Below, one piece after another: positions 26,475 to 35,729 of a stretch of DNA of 64,000 bases. Position 1 is the stretch's first letter. Every line of letters starts with the position of its first letter. The stretch is from the NCBI GenBank assembly GCA_034437515.1, contig DAOTTX010000372.1, forward strand, positions 99,986-163,985, read 5' to 3'. Below the pieces are notes generated by a model. It did no database searches. It saw nothing but the letters and a program-made list of their open reading frames with translations, and was not told where the DNA came from. This DNA comes from DAOTTX01 sp034437515 (GTDB lineage: Bacteria; Chloroflexota; Anaerolineae; Aggregatilineales; Phototrophicaceae). The translations under genes and the position numbers were made by a program.

Positions 26475-27247
26475 GCAATCGTCAGCGTGTGATCGTCTGT
26501 GTGCTGCTGCTGACCCTCGCCGCTGGCGTGATGGTTTACCGGGCAGATACGTTATTCCAGCCGGTGCCACCACCACTGCCGACAGGTCAACTACGGGTCG
26601 CGGTTGATGCCAGCGTACCACCGTTCGCCACCGCCGATGCTGAGGGCGACCTCAGCGGACTTGACATCGACATCGGACGGGCACTCGCCGACGAGCTTGG
26701 TGTGCCGGTCGTCTTTCAAAATATGGGGGTCGATGCACTCTACGACTCGGTGGTTAACGGCGACAGCGATGTCATTATCTCCACACTGCAACCAGAAAAC
26801 TGGCGCACCGGCGATGTCTTTTACACCCAACCTTATTTCGATGCCGGGCTGGTGCTGGTCACGCCGGTAGAAAGTGTCATCACGACCATGCGTGATCTCT
26901 CCGGTCACGCATTAGCCTATGAATTCGGCTCAGCAGCAGACGGCGAGGCGCGTGGATGGCTGCGCCGCATCAAACCGTTTGAACAACGCCCCTATGAAAT
27001 ACCACGTTATGCCCTGGATGCCGCCCGGCTGCGTGAGGCCGACGCCGCGCTGGTCGGTGTGGTCAGTGCACTACTTTACCTGCGTGATTACCCTTCATGG
27101 GATGCGAGCATCCATCAGGTGACACACCGTCCTTTCGTGATCGCCGTGCATACCGGGCAGTTAGGCACCTTCCGCGCCGTCGATGAAGCGTTGGGCAAAT
27201 TACTCACAGACGGCACCATCAGCGCCATCATTGAGGACTGGTTTTAG
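26471..27247 (+). CDS. Solute-binding protein family 3, membrane-anchored, orphan
   Basis: A 258-residue protein of the type 3 (amino-acid-type) periplasmic binding fold: TGQLRVAVDASVPPFATADA, LSGLDIDIGRALADELGV, then VINGD-like VVNGDSDVIIS and a C-terminal GTFRAVDEALGKLLTDGTI. The N-terminus is one hydrophobic segment (about 6-22) without a lipobox Cys, so probably an uncleaved anchor. The ATG overlaps the upstream stop by 4 bases. No ABC permease or ATPase gene is near, so transport is not supported by context; a sensing or binding role for the cluster is possible. Confidence 0.85.
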   Translation: MSNRQRVIVCVLLLTLAAGVMVYRADTLFQPVPPPLPTGQLRVAVDASVPPFATADAEGDLSGLDIDIGRALADELGVPVVFQNMGVDALYDSVVNGDSDVIISTLQPENWRTGDVFYTQPYFDAGLVLVTPVESVITTMRDLSGHALAYEFGSAADGEARGWLRRIKPFEQRPYEIPRYALDAARLREADAALVGVVSALLYLRDYPSWDASIHQVTHRPFVIAVHTGQLGTFRAVDEALGKLLTDGTISAIIEDWF

Positions 27248-27274
27248 CACCGGTCAACCGTTATACTGGCGCAC

Positions 27275-28402
27275 ATGACGACCATAGGCATTGACGCAAG
27301 ACTCGCCCACTATCGCATCGGTGGGATTACGACGTATGCCCGCGAACTGATTAAGGCGCTGGCTGCGCTAAACACATCCCACAAATTCATCACATTTGAA
27401 AGCCGCAGAGCACGGCGATCCATCGCAGATCAATTTGAGTCTGCAAAGCTATGGACGCCCCCCCATCACCGACTGGAACGCTGGACGCTTTCGCTTGAAT
27501 TACTCCGTTATGGATTGGATGTCTTTCACAGTCCCGATTTTATCCCACCGCAGCGTGGTGCTAAATACCACGTCATCACCGTGCATGACCTGACTTTCCT
27601 GCACTACCCGGAACACAAAGACACCGAGGCCCGCCGTTATTACAACCAGCAGATCAACCGAGCGGTAAAACATGCCGATCACATCCTCGCGGTGAGCGCG
27701 AGCACCAAGCGTGATCTGGTCGATATGCTTGATGTGCCGACAGAAAAAATCACCGTGCAACCTCATGGCGTCAACATTAATCAATATATTTCGCCGACAC
27801 GCGGCCCGTTCGGTGGGCAGATGTTCGAGAATTGGCTTTACGATCAGGCCTTCCCGCAGAAGTATATTTTACACGTCGGCACGCTGGAACCACGCAAGAA
27901 CATCCCGGCGCTACTGCACGCCTACACCGCCCTGCGTGATCGCCGCCCGGATTCCCCGGCACTGCTGCTAGTCGGTCGTCCCGGTTGGCTGTTTGACGAG
28001 ACAATGTCGGAAATTCGCCGACTTCAAGGTCAGGGGGTGCCGATCGTCGTGCGAGAGCATGTCAACGACGGCGAATTAACCTTGCTCTATACCGGCGCGG
28101 AAATGCTGGTGATGCCATCGTTTTATGAAGGGTTCGGCCTGCCAGTGTTAGAGGCGATGGCTTGCGGTACGGTTGTAATCGCCAGTGACGTTGCCGCCCT
28201 GCCGGAGGTCGTCGGTGATGCCGGCTTACTCATCGACCCGCAAGACCCCGAAACGCTGCTGGACGCGATGGAACGCGCCCTGACCGATGAGGTATGGCGG
28301 CGGGCCACTCGCCAGCGTGGGATACAGCGCGCACGACAATTCACCTGGGAAAAATCTGCACGCATCGCGCTCGAAGTGTACGAAGAGGTTGTGCGCGGAT
28401 GA
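27275..28402 (+). CDS. GT4-family glycosyltransferase
   Basis: A 375-residue GT-B enzyme. N-terminal IGIDARLAHYRIGGITTYAR is typical of GT4 mannosyl-/rhamnosyl-type transferases; the C-terminal domain has YILHVGTLEPRKNIPALL and PSFYEGFGLPVLEAMACGTV with the E-x7-E donor motif. The stop overlaps the next ATG (ATGA), so translation is coupled. Together with the following two genes it probably assembles a short glycan on a carrier in the cytosol. The sugar is unknown. Confidence 0.92.
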   Translation: MTTIGIDARLAHYRIGGITTYARELIKALAALNTSHKFITFESRRARRSIADQFESAKLWTPPHHRLERWTLSLELLRYGLDVFHSPDFIPPQRGAKYHVITVHDLTFLHYPEHKDTEARRYYNQQINRAVKHADHILAVSASTKRDLVDMLDVPTEKITVQPHGVNINQYISPTRGPFGGQMFENWLYDQAFPQKYILHVGTLEPRKNIPALLHAYTALRDRRPDSPALLLVGRPGWLFDETMSEIRRLQGQGVPIVVREHVNDGELTLLYTGAEMLVMPSFYEGFGLPVLEAMACGTVVIASDVAALPEVVGDAGLLIDPQDPETLLDAMERALTDEVWRRATRQRGIQRARQFTWEKSARIALEVYEEVVRG

Positions 28403-29586
28403 ACGTGCTCATCGTAACGATGACCCTGCCCTATCCACCATTAGGGGGTGGTGCGATCCGTGTGCATGGCATTACGGAAGGATTGCACCAGGCCGGACAT
28501 CAGGTGACTCTACTCTGTTTTGACGATGACGATAGCTCAACACCTGAGCATATCGACGTGTATACGGTTCCTCCGCCCCAGCGCAGCAAAATCGACCGCT
28601 TGCGCACACTGTTGATGTCATCACAACCGGATATTGCCCAACGGTTCTACGATGAAACGTTTGCCGAGCGCCTGCGCGATCTGCTGGCGGCGCACACTTA
28701 CGACCTGATCCAGTTTGAGGGAATCGAGTCGATCTGCTATCTGCCGATTGCCCAGGCCGCGCAACCAGAAGCGACGCTGTGCTTCGATACATTTAACGCC
28801 GAATACATCTTGCAACGTAATATCTTCCAAATCGACCGGGGCAAGCCGCATCGCTGGCCTGCCGCGCTCTACTCATGGATACAAAGCCGGCGCATCGAAC
28901 ACTACGAACGCGCGATGTGCCAACGGAGCGACCTCGTCGTCGCGGTGTCTGACGAAGACGCCGAACTGCTGCGCCTACTACATCCAGGGGGCGAAACAGC
29001 CGTAGTCCCGAATGGCATCTGGGTCGCCCCCTATCAATCCGAGGCGATGTCTAAAGCCGAGGGTCGGCGTCTCGTGTTTACCGGTACGATGGATTACCGC
29101 CCTAACGTCGATGCTGTCCTGTGGTTTGCCGAGATGGTCTACCCACACGTTGAAGATGCGGAATTTTTTATCGTCGGGCAGCGCCCCCACCCGCGCTTAG
29201 ACGCGCTGCGTGAGATCAACGGTGTCACCATCACCGGGAGGGTCGATTCTGTGCTGCCGCACTTGCAGGGGGCGGCGGTTTACGTCGCACCACTACGAAT
29301 GGGGAGCGGCACCCGCTTAAAATTGCTCGAAGCGATGGCGGCGGGCTGTCCAATCGTGGCGACCAATGCCGCCAGTGCCGGGCTAAACGATGCTGTGCGT
29401 GCTTGTATGCAAATCACCGATGACCCGCATGAGATGGCGACGACAATCAACACCCTGCTCGACCATCCGGCACAACGCGCAGCGCACATCGAAGCCGCAC
29501 GAGTTCAGGTACGCCAGCATTATGACTGGTCTACACTGATTCCGCGCCTGCTGGCTGCCTACCAGAACGCCGGATTAGAGGTTTGA
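28399..29586 (+). CDS. GT4-family glycosyltransferase
   Basis: A 395-residue GT-B enzyme starting at the ATG at 28399; the longer open frame from 28294 lies inside the upstream gene and is not used. The start MNVLIVTMTLPYPPLGGGAI has the glycine-rich loop of the family, and the donor site contains MGSGTRLKLLEAMAAGCPIV. VAVSDEDAELL and GTMDYRPNVDAVLWF are seen in the PEP-CTERM/exosortase-associated type of GT4 proteins. Its last codons overlap the GT9 start (TTGA). Confidence 0.9.
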   Translation: MNVLIVTMTLPYPPLGGGAIRVHGITEGLHQAGHQVTLLCFDDDDSSTPEHIDVYTVPPPQRSKIDRLRTLLMSSQPDIAQRFYDETFAERLRDLLAAHTYDLIQFEGIESICYLPIAQAAQPEATLCFDTFNAEYILQRNIFQIDRGKPHRWPAALYSWIQSRRIEHYERAMCQRSDLVVAVSDEDAELLRLLHPGGETAVVPNGIWVAPYQSEAMSKAEGRRLVFTGTMDYRPNVDAVLWFAEMVYPHVEDAEFFIVGQRPHPRLDALREINGVTITGRVDSVLPHLQGAAVYVAPLRMGSGTRLKLLEAMAAGCPIVATNAASAGLNDAVRACMQITDDPHEMATTINTLLDHPAQRAAHIEAARVQVRQHYDWSTLIPRLLAAYQNAGLEV

Positions 29587-30785
29587 CAGTGAATCGTGAG
29601 ACTCTAATTCAACGCAATCAACGCATTGCAGATGCTTTCCATAGCGTGCCGTTTAAGCATTATCTGCGGCGCTTGCTGCTACGCGGGGTCGCCGCGCTGC
29701 CGGTTTCATCAAGCAGGGCGTCAAAGCGCGAGCGTCTCCTACTCATCCGTCCCGATCACCTCGGTGATGTGCTGCTCACGACCCCGGCGATTCACGCCCT
29801 ACGCCGCGCACGTCCACTAGCGGAGATTCACGCGCTGGTCGGCCCCTGGTCGGCGGTGGCACTGGCAAATAACGAAAACCTTGACGCTGTCGTCACGCTA
29901 GCCTTCCCTGGGTTCAACCGCAGCGGTAACGAAAATCTACGCTCACCGTATCGCCTCGCATTGCACGCCGCCAATCAGATCCGGCAGATCGGGTATTCTA
30001 GCGCGGTGATTATGCGCCCCGATCACTGGTGGGGGGCGTTGGTCGCCTTCTTGGCTGGCATCCCCCAACGTATCGGTTATGCCCATCATGATGTCAAACC
30101 TTTTTTGACGCAGACCTTCGTACAACAGCATCCGCACGCCGTCATGCAAAACGCAGACCTTATCACACCCTGGGCCGGCGAGATAACACCTGAAAAACTG
30201 CATTACACGTTCAGCTACACCGATGAGAATGCCGCATACGTCAGAAGTTATCTTGATGTGTGGGGTGTGCTGCCGGAGCATCGCGTCTTTTGTATTCATC
30301 CCGGTGCGGGGACGTGGGTCAAACGTTGGGACGCGGCGCGTTGGGGAAATGTCGCCGATATTCTCATCGACCAACTCGACGCGACCGCCGTCATCACCGG
30401 CACGGATAGCGAAGTTCCGCTCGCGCGTGAAGTCGCCGCACACATGACAAACCGGTCTATCGTCATGGCGGGGGATACACAGGTCGGTCAGCTTGCGGCA
30501 CTGTTCGACCGGTCACAGGTCGTCCTCGGCCCGGATAGCGGCCCGATGCACCTCGCCGCTGCTGTCGATACCCCGACGGTGACGTTGTTCGGCCCCGCTG
30601 ACCCGGCAGAATTCGCGCCCTGGGGCGATCGTCACAAACATGCCGTTCTCACCAGTAATATCAATTGTCGGCCTTGTCGTGTGCTGGACTGGGGCACGGA
30701 CGACCCGAAAAATCACCCCTGTGTGCGAGATATTTCTATTGGTGCAGTGCTGCAAGCGGCACGCAACGTCACCGCAGAATTTTAG
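29583..30785 (+). CDS. GT9-family (heptosyltransferase-like) glycosyltransferase
   Basis: A 400-residue protein of the ADP-heptose:LPS heptosyltransferase superfamily: LLLIRPDHLGDVLLTTPAIH in the N-terminal half and GPDSGPMHLAAAVDTPTV with LFGPADPAEFAPWG in the C-terminal donor domain. The start is the TTG at 29583 overlapping the upstream stop, or a GTG at 29589. Classical members build LPS inner core, but Chloroflexota are generally considered monoderm and lack LPS, so another acceptor, such as an exported glycan, is likely. Last gene of the coupled cluster. Confidence 0.9.
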   Translation: MTVNRETLIQRNQRIADAFHSVPFKHYLRRLLLRGVAALPVSSSRASKRERLLLIRPDHLGDVLLTTPAIHALRRARPLAEIHALVGPWSAVALANNENLDAVVTLAFPGFNRSGNENLRSPYRLALHAANQIRQIGYSSAVIMRPDHWWGALVAFLAGIPQRIGYAHHDVKPFLTQTFVQQHPHAVMQNADLITPWAGEITPEKLHYTFSYTDENAAYVRSYLDVWGVLPEHRVFCIHPGAGTWVKRWDAARWGNVADILIDQLDATAVITGTDSEVPLAREVAAHMTNRSIVMAGDTQVGQLAALFDRSQVVLGPDSGPMHLAAAVDTPTVTLFGPADPAEFAPWGDRHKHAVLTSNINCRPCRVLDWGTDDPKNHPCVRDISIGAVLQAARNVTAEF

Positions 30786-30872
30786 TACACACACATGCCT
30801 TCAGATGTTGCTCACAATCCATTGTTGCCTGATTTACAATGGCTTCACAGTATGTTTACACGTAGCTCCTAA

Positions 30873-31646
30873 CCGGAATTTATCCCAGATAACGGCCAAC
30901 TCGATGAACTGGCGGAAGGCAATTTCGAGGCGATCCTCGATGAAACCGATCTTTATGTCGGTGAACAAGTTTTCTTTGAGGCCAGCATCGAAGGCCCGTT
31001 CCCCGGCGTTGGCGCAGATACTGTGGAATTAGTCCTCAGTGAAGGTGAAGATGACGACAGCATCCTCGGCATTGACCCGACAGGTGAGCTAAACTTGACC
31101 GAACTTGCGCCGGGTGATGCCGATGCCTTTGTGATCGGTACACTGCGATTGATGGTGGTCGCCGACCTCGAAAATGAGTTTGGTTTCGACCTTGACGATG
31201 ATTTCTTCGTGGACTACGAGCAAGAACCTGTGCTGATCCTCTCCCAAATCGGAATGGAAAGTGATGAGCCGATCGAAGACTTAGCCGCTGAAGAAGAACC
31301 AGCCGAAGAAGTCACTGGTGACCAAACAGTGGTTGATGTGATCGTCAATTCCGAAAATCACACCATCCTCGAAGAAGCGGTACAGACTGCCGGACTGGTC
31401 GAGGCGCTAAATAATCCGGATGCGACCTTTACAATCTTCGCACCAACGGACGAAGCCTTTGCCAACGCACTTGAACAACTTGGGATGACGCAGGAAGAAC
31501 TGCTCAACGACACAGAAACGTTGACCAGCATCCTCCAGTACCATGTCGTACAGGGTGAAGAACTGTTCGCCGCCGACATCTCGGAAGGTTTACAGGAAAT
31601 CGAAACTCTTGGTGGTGAGATCCTGAGCTTTGACCTGAGCGACTAA
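30873..31646 (+). pseudogene. Fasciclin-domain gene remnant, truncated at both ends
   Basis: A clear coding frame begins right after an in-frame stop at 30870 with no start codon: it reads PEFIPDNGQLDELAEGNF, then an acidic, beta-type domain, an Asp/Glu-rich linker and a fasciclin domain (TVVDVIVNSENHTILEEAVQ, FTIFAPTDEAFANAL, ILQYHVVQGEELFA). The first usable codon, a GTG at 31023, lies in the middle of a strand. No signal peptide is present. The fasciclin domain stops at ILSFDLSD, before the final strand and helix normally ending in an I-D-x-V-L-L-P motif. I read it as a 5'- and 3'-shortened relic of a secreted adhesion-type protein. A short functional product from 31023 is the alternative. 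Confidence 0.65.
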
Positions 31647-31666
31647 GGCACAAAACAAACAACAAA

Positions 31667-31700
31667 AGGCCGGATGTGAGTGATCGCATCCGGTTTTTTT
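31667..31700. terminator. Terminator between the fasciclin remnant and PPK2
   Basis: CCGGATG (31670-31676) and CATCCGG (31687-31693) pair over 7 bp around a 10-base loop, followed by seven Ts. The AAAAGG on the left gives a short U tail on the minus strand as well, so it may serve both convergent transcripts. Confidence 0.88.
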
Positions 31701-31703
31701 GAT

Positions 31704-32510
31704 TCATTCGGGGATGTTGATTTGATCCAACCCATCTTCCGGCGGTGGAAATTGCGGGTTCATCGCTTCGAGTGTTTCAACGATGGCCTGTGTGACAACC
31801 AGATTGCGGTACCATTTACGATCTGCCGGGATAATGTACCAGGGCGCGTATTCGGTGTTACACGCGGTAATGGCATCCTCGAACGCACGCATGTAATCGT
31901 CCCACTGCGCACGCACGGGCAAATCCCACTTTGAGAACTTCCAGTGCTTTTCAGGGTCGTCTAACCGATCTTGAAAGCGTTCTTTTTGCTCTTCTCTGCT
32001 GATTTGCAAGAAAAATTTGATGATACGTGTGCCGTTGTCGGCGAGCAATTTCTCAAAATTGTTGATGTGTTCATAACGTGACCGCCATGTGGCTTCCGGC
32101 ACCAGATTATTGACACGTACAACCAACACATCCTCATAATGGCTGCGGTTGAAGATCGAAATCTGCCCTTTGCGCGGCACATGCGGGTGTACCCGCCACA
32201 GAAAGTCATAGGCGAGTTCTTTTTCTGTCGGTTTCTTGAAGCTAGCCACGTGGACGCCCTGTGGATTGACCCCATGAAAGACGTGCCGAATGGTACTGTC
32301 TTTACCCCCGGCATCCATCGCTTGCAAGACGATGAGGAGCGACTGCTCACCCTCCGCATAGAGCCGCCGTTGCAACGCACGCATCTTCTTTTGTAATGAC
32401 TTGAGCACCTCGTTTGCGCTGGACTTGTTGAAATCCCCTTTGAAGCGAGGATCAAAATCCGCGAGATTGACCTGCGTCCCCGGTTCGACGACCACCGGTT
32501 GCTTTGCCAT
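31704..32510 (-). CDS. Polyphosphate:nucleotide phosphotransferase, PPK2 family
   Basis: A 268-residue single-domain PPK2. The Walker A motif is MDAGGKDS (65-72), the lid region contains KGQISIFNRSHYEDVLVVRV, and DRKWYRNLVVTQAIVETLE closes the domain. These enzymes use polyphosphate to phosphorylate nucleoside mono- or diphosphates, linking energy storage to nucleotide pools. The length and FNRSHYE signature fit the TIGR03709-type group, which includes class III enzymes; the exact specificity is not decidable by eye. It follows rqcH by 20 bases. Confidence 0.93.
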   Translation of the reverse strand: MAKQPVVVEPGTQVNLADFDPRFKGDFNKSSANEVLKSLQKKMRALQRRLYAEGEQSLLIVLQAMDAGGKDSTIRHVFHGVNPQGVHVASFKKPTEKELAYDFLWRVHPHVPRKGQISIFNRSHYEDVLVVRVNNLVPEATWRSRYEHINNFEKLLADNGTRIIKFFLQISREEQKERFQDRLDDPEKHWKFSKWDLPVRAQWDDYMRAFEDAITACNTEYAPWYIIPADRKWYRNLVVTQAIVETLEAMNPQFPPPEDGLDQINIPE

Positions 32511-32530
32511 GTTGTAGCTCCTTAGCTTGG

Positions 32531-34252
32531 TTATTCTTCGATGAGTGACTCGTCCTGTGGTTCGACCAGCAGCGTCCGCTCGTTGCGATAGCTGACCATC
32601 CCCTGCCCCGCCCCTTTGATCTTCTTGACGTACTTAACGCGCGTCACATCGACCGGTGCTTTGGTCTCGCCACGCAACTTACTATAATACGCCGCGACCG
32701 CCGCCGCACCCTCGATGAGCGTATCGGTGATGGTGCGCCCGTCAAACTTGATAATCACATGCGCGCCGGGGACGTCGCGGGCGTGCAGCCAATAGTCCTC
32801 ACCGTTGGCTTTCTTGAACGTGACGATCTCGTTCTGGCGGCTGTTGCGCCCCACCCAGACGAGAAAGCCATCTCCGGTGACGAGACGCATAGGCGCACTC
32901 TGCCCCCCCCCCGCGATGCGTCGTGCGGCCTTCCCTTTCCAGTATCCGGCAGATTGTAGCGCCTGCCGCACTTCGTCAATGTCAGGCCAATTAGACGCCA
33001 TTTCGAGATCGATCTCAAGTTGATCCAACCAATCGAGTTCGTTTTTCGTCTGCCGGATCAAACGCGGCACATCTTCAAGCGCCCGCTTCGCCTTGTTGTA
33101 CTTGGTGAAGTATCGCTGCGCGTTATCCAACGGGGAAAGCTGCGGGTCGAGCTTAATCGTCAGTTCGGGACCAGCGGGGTCATACTGCGCTTTGAGTTCG
33201 GTTTGCCCTTTTTCCAACGTATATTGGTAGGCGAGGATTAGCTCGCCACTCTGCCGCAGATATTCACGTTCTGAGTCGTCCTTGTGTGACGTTTGCAACG
33301 AGCGCAGCTTGGCGCGATTTTTCGTTCGCCCCTCTTCGATGGCGGCCTGTACCGGCTTCTTAGCGGCTTTATAAGCATCTTCACCGACCGGCGCACCAAA
33401 GTAACCCATCACCGCCTCGCTGACGGTTTCTACCGGGTGCCAGCCGTCGATATAAGTCAGCGGGAACACACTAAACGCCTGCGCACCTGCCTCGTCATTT
33501 TCTGCGATGCCGGGTTGCCATTCTCGGCGCGTGAGCGGAGCAATCATCGTCTCCAGCGCCGCATAGATCGCTTCCGCATCGACTTCAGGCGCTTTCTGAT
33601 TGGCAACACCACCTGCCCGAAATACGACCTCACGCGCCAGCAACGGACTCACGCCCAAAATGTTACCGGTCAACACCTGATAGGCTTTGCGCTTGTCGTC
33701 CTCGTTCTGTGCAAAAAACTCGCGGACATCACCAGCGGTCACCGCAGCGGGGTCTTGTTTACCGGTGATCGGTGGCGGCGGGACGTATTCATGGGCGGGT
33801 AGGCTCAGCCGGTAGCGGTTGTCCTCCGGCCCGACGCGGCGCATACAATCGAGGATGACCCCGTTTTGCACAAGCAGCAGGTTACTACGTCGTTCCATCG
33901 GCTCGATGATGACCTCGACTTCACCCTCTGGCCCGTTGAAATGGAAATGCAGGATGCGCTCGTAAGGTGGCTGGCTGACGTGCATCAGCACCCCGCCCTC
34001 GACATAGCGACGCATCAGCAAACCGATCTGAGTCGGCTGGATGCGCCCACGCCGCAGCTTTTCATCACTGACATGCAGGCGTGGTATTTGTTTATCCGCG
34101 CTGAGGTAAAGATACTGGCGGCGACGGTTGGCGTAAATCTCCATGCCGATGCCGGTTTGGTCAACGTCGATCACATCCTGTACACGTCCGCCGACGATGG
34201 TATCCATGAACTCATCGACAAAAGCGGAGACGGCAAAGGCATCAATATACAT
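32531..34252 (-). CDS. rqcH: RqcH / NFACT ribosome quality-control protein
   Basis: A 573-residue protein starting at the ATG at 34252 (MYIDAFAV); the frame stays open upstream into the cytochrome gene, but that part is its shadow. It has the NFACT-N domain (VGGRVQDVIDVDQTGIGMEI, then EPMERRSNLLLVQNGVILDC), a central coiled coil with KRALEDVPRLIRQTKNELDW, and the NFACT-R/DUF814 domain (FLVWVGRNSRQNEIVTFKKA, DYWLHARDVPGAHVIIK). RqcH binds split 50S subunits with stalled peptidyl-tRNA and adds alanine tails for degradation. It lies 4 bases after the cytochrome gene. Confidence 0.92.
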   Translation of the reverse strand: MYIDAFAVSAFVDEFMDTIVGGRVQDVIDVDQTGIGMEIYANRRRQYLYLSADKQIPRLHVSDEKLRRGRIQPTQIGLLMRRYVEGGVLMHVSQPPYERILHFHFNGPEGEVEVIIEPMERRSNLLLVQNGVILDCMRRVGPEDNRYRLSLPAHEYVPPPPITGKQDPAAVTAGDVREFFAQNEDDKRKAYQVLTGNILGVSPLLAREVVFRAGGVANQKAPEVDAEAIYAALETMIAPLTRREWQPGIAENDEAGAQAFSVFPLTYIDGWHPVETVSEAVMGYFGAPVGEDAYKAAKKPVQAAIEEGRTKNRAKLRSLQTSHKDDSEREYLRQSGELILAYQYTLEKGQTELKAQYDPAGPELTIKLDPQLSPLDNAQRYFTKYNKAKRALEDVPRLIRQTKNELDWLDQLEIDLEMASNWPDIDEVRQALQSAGYWKGKAARRIAGGGQSAPMRLVTGDGFLVWVGRNSRQNEIVTFKKANGEDYWLHARDVPGAHVIIKFDGRTITDTLIEGAAAVAAYYSKLRGETKAPVDVTRVKYVKKIKGAGQGMVSYRNERTLLVEPQDESLIEE

Positions 34253-34256
34253 AGGC

Positions 34257-34751
34257 TTACTCCAATGAAGCGCGTTGTGCCGGGTCAGCGAGCATCCACG
34301 CGATGATATCGGCGAGGTCTTCTTCGCCCAGGCGATCCATATAGTTGCGTGGCATGTTATTCTGGTACGGTCCCTCGACGACGTGCGCCCCCGGATACAA
34401 GATCGACTCGTAGATGTAAGCGGGGGCTTGCAGCGGCGGCTTGCGCTCCGACGCGGCAGCGGGCAGATCATCGAATGACGGGCCGAGATTGTTCTGATGG
34501 CAGGCCGCACAACCGTTGACGACCAACAGATCGGGCGCGTTGTCCGGTTCTGCGCTGGCGATGAGCGGCACGACGATGTTCATGTAACTGTCTTGCGTCA
34601 ATTGATCTTCGGGGATCACTCCGGCGGTACTTTCACTGAGCGCGGCAAATTCCAACAAAAAAATGACGGAAAAGACCACGATCAACAACACGACGATGAT
34701 AATCGGAAGTCTTGAAAATTGTTTTGTCTCTTGGTTTTCCATTGAATCCAT
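34257..34751 (-). CDS. Membrane-anchored monohaem cytochrome c
   Basis: A 164-residue protein with one N-terminal membrane helix (about 15-38) and one haem-c site CAACH at 81-85 (within LVVNGCAACHQNN). The C-terminal NNMPRNYMDRLGEEDLADII has candidate axial methionines and the cytochrome-c fold ending. It is probably an electron carrier on the outer face of the membrane, consistent with haem A/O biosynthesis genes next to it. A second ATG at 34742 is possible. Confidence 0.88.
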   Translation of the reverse strand: MDSMENQETKQFSRLPIIIVVLLIVVFSVIFLLEFAALSESTAGVIPEDQLTQDSYMNIVVPLIASAEPDNAPDLLVVNGCAACHQNNLGPSFDDLPAAASERKPPLQAPAYIYESILYPGAHVVEGPYQNNMPRNYMDRLGEEDLADIIAWMLADPAQRASLE

Positions 34752-34823
34752 CTCTAACTAAAACACAATCAGGCGACCCGAAGTGGACCGCCCGATGACT
34801 TTTTACGCTGTGGACAACAACGA

Positions 34824-35729
34824 CTAAATGAGGATGAGCCGGTCAAAAATCATGACCAGGAACAAAAACGCCAGATAAGCCGTTGAATATTTATAGGTGC
34901 TACGGGCAAGCGCCTTCGATGTCACATCACGCAACAGTTGAATCGACTTATACACCAACCCCAGGCCGAGCAGCAGCGCGGTCACAAAATAGATGACGCC
35001 CAACGTACCGAAGGCAAAAGGCAGCAGCGTGATAAGCGTCAACTGCACGGAATAAAGCAAGATTTGGACGGCGGTCGCATGTTCGCCGCGTGCGACCGGC
35101 ATCATCGGCACTTTGGCGCGTGCATAGTCATTGTTGACCAGCAAAGCCAGCGCCCAGCTATGCGGCGGCGTCCAGTAGAACACAATCGCAAACAGCAGGA
35201 ACGCCTCGAAGTTGAGTGTGCCTGTCACCGCTGCCCAACCGACCAGAACCGGGATCGCCCCGGCACCGCCGCCGATCAAGATATTAACGACGGTGTTGCG
35301 CTTGAGCACGATGGTATACAGCACGACATAGTACACCGCGCCGATGAACGCCAGCAACGCCGCCAGCGCGTTTACGAACATCAAAAGGACGATGACCGAC
35401 CAGGCCACCATGCCGATGCCAAACAACAATGCGTTGATCGGCTCGATGCGACCGGAAGGGATCGGTCGGCGGGATGTTCTCGCCATTCGACTGTCCATAT
35501 CCCGGTCAATATATTGATTGATTGCACTAGAACCGCCCGATGCCAATGCCCCACCGATCAATGTTGCGATCAATAGTCCGGCATCCGGCATACCACCCGC
35601 TGCGATAATCATCGCGGTGACTGTCGTGAAGCACAACAGCAAGACGATGCGCAGTTTGGCGAGTTCCAGATAGGCTTTTAATTGCTCAGAAAATCTCAGT
35701 TGGTAACTTTTTCTGACTGCGGATTCCAT
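34824..35729 (-). CDS. ctaB: Protohaem IX farnesyltransferase (haem O synthase)
   Basis: A 301-residue UbiA-type prenyltransferase with about nine helices. The first aspartate-rich motif is NQYIDRDMDSRMARTSRRPI, and the second conserved loop is YWTPPHSWALALLV with NNDYARAKVPMMPV. It adds the farnesyl group to haem B to give haem O. Its start overlaps the ctaA end by 34 bases, so both steps toward haem A are coupled. An aa3-type oxidase is implied, but its subunits are not in the window. Confidence 0.96.
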   Translation of the reverse strand: MESAVRKSYQLRFSEQLKAYLELAKLRIVLLLCFTTVTAMIIAAGGMPDAGLLIATLIGGALASGGSSAINQYIDRDMDSRMARTSRRPIPSGRIEPINALLFGIGMVAWSVIVLLMFVNALAALLAFIGAVYYVVLYTIVLKRNTVVNILIGGGAGAIPVLVGWAAVTGTLNFEAFLLFAIVFYWTPPHSWALALLVNNDYARAKVPMMPVARGEHATAVQILLYSVQLTLITLLPFAFGTLGVIYFVTALLLGLGLVYKSIQLLRDVTSKALARSTYKYSTAYLAFLFLVMIFDRLILI

